DNA of 64,000 bases. Source: Tyto alba. Lineage: Eukaryota; Chordata; Aves; Strigiformes; Tytonidae. The stretch lies in the NCBI RefSeq assembly GCF_018691265.1, contig NW_024881313.1, positions 3,712,501 to 3,776,500 on the forward strand, given 5' to 3'. Both the position numbers and the translations under genes were made by a program. The notes under the pieces are model-generated. The model was not told the origin of the DNA. It worked only from the letters and a program-made list of their open reading frames with translations, and ran no database searches. Below, one piece after another: positions 60,251-64,000 of the stretch. The number at the start of each line of letters is the position of its first letter. Positions within the stretch are counted from its first letter, which is position 1.

Positions 60251-63200
60251 AATTTATAGATGTCTTCTTCTACATAGGTATCTGCGTTTACAAAAGCAGG
60301 GGGGTTGTGTGGAGAAGTGGTATCTTTTATTACAGCAACAGACACAACTGAAGAGTAAAACTACCCCAAGAAGACACACAAGCCCTTCGCCAGGCCTACA
60401 GCAGAACACTTGCCTATATGTTTCAACTCCACCACCTGGTCTAATAATAGATATTACTTGAAATGCACACAGCACATGTGGAAGCATCAATGCAGGTGGG
60501 AAGCAGAAAGGTGCAGAGCTATCCCTTCAGCCTAACACCTGCAAATTTACCTTTGGAACTCGTAGAAAACACAAAATACCGGGTACACCGGCACATACAT
60601 TTACACTTTTGCCTTGCGTCTCCATCCAAATTCTCCCATGTTACCACTCTCACAGCACAGACTCAGGCTCAGGCAAAGGTTTTGGAAGTCTGAGTCCTGC
60701 CAGAGGAGAAAGCCTGATTAGAGACTACCGTTTAGCAGACTTGTATTTGCATTTACCTGCAGCGTGGGCCCGTGCCTGTTAGATAGCCCAAGCTACCCAC
60801 CCGTTACAGGGAGGCTAACCGGCAGAAGACTTTCCAAGCAGAGCTCAAAGCCTTAAAGGCAGCTGGGATTTAGAACCACTTCATACCAGCTTTGGATGGC
60901 ACAACTGCGCAGAGGCTGAGGCAGCCGATGCCCAGGAATCCCACTGCCTGGAGCCCAGCTGGGAAGCACACTGGAGTATTTGCTCCTTAGACAAGCAGAG
61001 CAGACACAGCCACAAAGGCCTCTTCACTCAGGATTGTTATTTACATTCCAACAAGCAGAGCCCCAAGTTCGTCGGTCGTGTACAATCAGTGTTTGGCTAC
61101 TGGGTGGAGGAAACTGGAGGCAGCTGGTGACAAAGTGGGAGAGGTAAACTGTTTGCTAGTAAAAAGCTGGGAAGTTTCAACAACAATAAAAAGTTTTTAA
61201 AAAGAAAGATCAGAAGGAGTGAGAATAAGGGTCAATACTAAGATGAGGACTGGCAAGGGAGTATGTCTATTTTAAGGAGAAAGCAGCATGATGGAAAGCA
61301 TAAAAACATGCACAGTCCTCTTCAGAGGATAGGAGAGAAAGAAAAGATGCTGCCTGTGATTGAATCAGCGCTTCATCTAGGGAGCAGAACAAAATTTAGG
61401 GGCTTGCAAGGAATACAGCTAATAGATCACCTGGGCATGTGCTATGGAAGAGATTACAGGAAAGTAAAGTGGATTTCCCAGTGGAAGTAATTATAATTTC
61501 AGCACTTCATATGCTATGCAGTTTTACCCAAGGTCCAAAGAATACTTAATTTCATTGCTTATCACGGCCACCTTCTTTCCTCAGCACAGAATACCTCTTT
61601 CTCTCCCAGCCACCTTCAGACACAACTGTTGGTCATCAGGGCATCTTAAGTTCTGTCACCAAAAGCAGAGCGCTACATATGAGGAAATACAATAAATATA
61701 CCCCTGGCTCTCCTTGTAGATTTTGCTACCAGTGACTGCTGGCTTACTGAAAAAAAAATCCTTCCTAGGCTCCTGTCAGATGGGGCCTGTGACAAGTTCC
61801 TAGTATTACTGAACCTATAATTGGCAGCCTCGCAACGGCTGTTGAGACAGGTACACAGACCACAGACACGAGCTCTGAAGGAAGGACAGGTTCTCTAGGT
61901 GTGAAAGCAGAGGAGCAACAGACTCCTAAGTACGAATACTCGCTTTACTGTCAGTTTATAGCTGAAGTCATCTCTCTCCACACACGTTAGCTCCCCACCC
62001 TTACAACAGCTACAGCTAACCACCCTGCCACATCACTGTGCAGGCAGTGCTTATAAATGACCGCTCCAGGACAGAACAAAATTCTGGTCTTCAATGTAGA
62101 CACAAGTTCAAGCGAAGACTATACATCCCACTTGCACATTTACAGAGACCTAAGTGGGCAAGCAGAATATCTACACCATAAAATTCTTGGGCAGCTTCCT
62201 TACATTACATATATTTGAACTGTTTAACGTTTTTTTTTTCTCATTGACATGAATTGGTAGGAATTGAAACAGAAATGCTTTATCACAAATAGTCACTTGC
62301 AGTAACATATTCTCAGACCTCAGCAGTCAGGATTCACAAGCAGACTCCTTCCCCCCCCGGGCCTAATGGGACTACTTTGTTCCTGCAACACATCCGTGCT
62401 CACCTGTAAAGAAGAGTAGAGATGGACACACTGTCTGAGGAAGGAGAACCGTCTTTATTTTAAGAAAGGTGGGTAAGAGAGAGAAGAAATCATCACTTTT
62501 TTAAAAAGTGAATGAAAATTCCCATCTGCCACTCAGACCCTAATTGCCACTACTATCACTCAGCCAATAAACCTTTTTAGTCCTTGTAAGGCAGATTCCA
62601 GCTAACCCTTGCTTTTCCATGCAGGCAATAGAGGCTAACCAAAGTCTTGATGTGAACAGAAGGAACCTGGAGATGCTCTGCACCACACTGTGCTCAGATG
62701 GGCCAGAATCTGGCTATCAACCAGTTCAACTCGTATTCATGCATATGCAGGTCAGCTGTTACCGGCAGAAGTTCTTAAAGCAAACAAATCACTTAAAATT
62801 TCCCAAGTATCATGTCCTAGTGCCCAAACCGAACCACGTATTTAGATGTTATAGATGCTAATTTAAGGACAGAAGCAAGGCAGACCTTCTGTTGTTACTT
62901 CAAAACAACAGTAAACCCTAGCAGTGGTCTCAAACTTGAATTATGTATATGGTCTCAAGATGAACAGCTTTATTTCTTCTCAGAATGTTTGCATATGAGC
63001 ATTTTTTAAAAAAAACTAAAAATAAAAGACATGTTTTGCTGAAGCTAAAAATGCATTTGCAAAGATGTAATTGTTTCTGGATTATTTCCAGATTCGAAAG
63101 GCTTATATGAGCAATGCTTCAATTTGGCTTCAGAAGTTCCCTATAAGATGGACAAATGCTAAACTGCTCTTAAAGATGGCAAAGAGATCCAGCAACACGT

Positions 63201-64000
63201 CACACACAGCTTGATCAAGGCCAAGCATCAAGTCAACGGTAGAGCTGAGTCCTGCAGCATGGTCTTCTGTTATCAACCACAAAGCTCATTTCCTTTTTCC
63301 ATTAGTAAAATGTGGGCTGATACTGTAACCTTCCCTCTTCTGTAGAACAGGAATAATTACACTAGTTTGAAGTCTTCATACTGGTAAGTTAAACATACAT
63401 ACAAATTCTACCAAATTAAATTTAAAACCAAGACTGTTTGGTTAGATTATGTAAACAATATGCTCTAAGACTTGCTGAGTTCTGAGAACTGAAACCACAG
63501 ACAGCCAAAATACAGCTGCACACAGGCAGATACGGCATGTCTGCTAATATTGGAAACTTTATCATGCTGCAGCAAGTTTAACCTCTGATTAGTATGTGCA
63601 TAGAAGAAATACAGACTGAATGCACTGGAACAAAAACAAAAAACCACTCCAAGGTTGTAAGTTATGAAAGCCAAGGGCACTCAGTTATTTTATGAAGCAC
63701 TTGAAAATATTTATTAGTTGTACTCCTGTGGCATCTAAGAGCCCCAAGCATTGGCCAACGCTCATCTGTGCTCATCCTTGCAAAAATACAAAACAAAAGA
63801 TAAACCATAGACTGCTGTAGGCTGTAGCTAAGGGCTTCATACAAAGCAGGGTACTGTCAAGTGCCAAACCCCCTGACTTTTAAGCATTTACATCTAAAGC
63901 CCAGAGCTCAGTTCCTCGGCTAGATGTCAAGTTTGTTTGATTCACCTGCTGAGCTGGAGGCCGCCTGGAGTTCACTGGTATCAACCACTCGGACCAAGGC
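60251..64000. other. Non-coding stretch, nothing recognised
   Basis: Mixed-composition DNA with short C and T runs (C9 near 62351, T10 near 62230). Open frames do not exceed 80 codons and show no family signature. Confidence 0.55.

Noticed and set aside
1..64000. tRNA, rRNA, snRNA, CRISPR, phage, plasmid or operon features
   Set aside because: No tRNA box B (GGTTCGAATCC type), no repeat-spacer array, no bacterial gene spacing and no ribosome-binding pattern; the DNA is vertebrate in character.

Overview
The window looks like nuclear DNA from a bird. It is AT-rich, carries no recognisable intact protein gene, and contains two reverse-transcriptase LINE fragments of the CR1 type that dominates avian genomes: one on the minus strand at about 4.2-4.9 kb and one older copy on the plus strand at about 18.3-19.9 kb. 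It also holds two retroviral LTRs: a well-bounded solo LTR at 44538-44997 and a minus-strand LTR starting at 21432. Low repeat density, short simple repeats and these element types fit a gene-poor stretch or large introns of an avian chromosome. Species and locus cannot be named from the sequence alone.

Layout. 1-4.2 kb: non-coding, with an (ATCA)n array and a perfect A11/T12 palindrome. 4.2-4.9 kb: CR1 relic. 4.9-13.2 kb: unannotated DNA with several minus-strand stretches that could be exons or decayed coding sequence (7.5-7.75, 10.1, 10.9 and 12.5-13.1 kb). 15.2-15.8 kb: CpG-rich patch with splice-like signals on both strands. 18.3-19.9 kb: old CR1. 21.4-22.0 kb: LTR. 22-40 kb: essentially featureless apart from homopolymers and an (AC)n. 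40.1-40.4 kb: strand-asymmetric C-rich then purine-rich tract with a strong G-quadruplex motif on the minus strand. 44.2-45.0 kb: G21 run, then the solo LTR. 48.8-49.3 kb: CpG-island-like block, the best promoter candidate. 51.56-51.68 kb: the most coding-like candidate exon. 56-57.2 kb: (TA)n, a long hairpin and an old interspersed-repeat relic. 59.4-60.25 kb: dense homeodomain-type TAAT motifs resembling a conserved non-coding element.

The open reading frames of 60-157 codons are what random or biased composition produces in 64 kb; they lack family signatures apart from those inside CR1. Candidate exons are offered as hypotheses with low to moderate confidence, because dozens of donor/acceptor/open-frame coincidences are expected by chance. 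No bacterial-type system, CRISPR array, tRNA, rRNA or complete mobile element was seen. Statements about repeat families rest on remembered consensus features and were not checked against a database.
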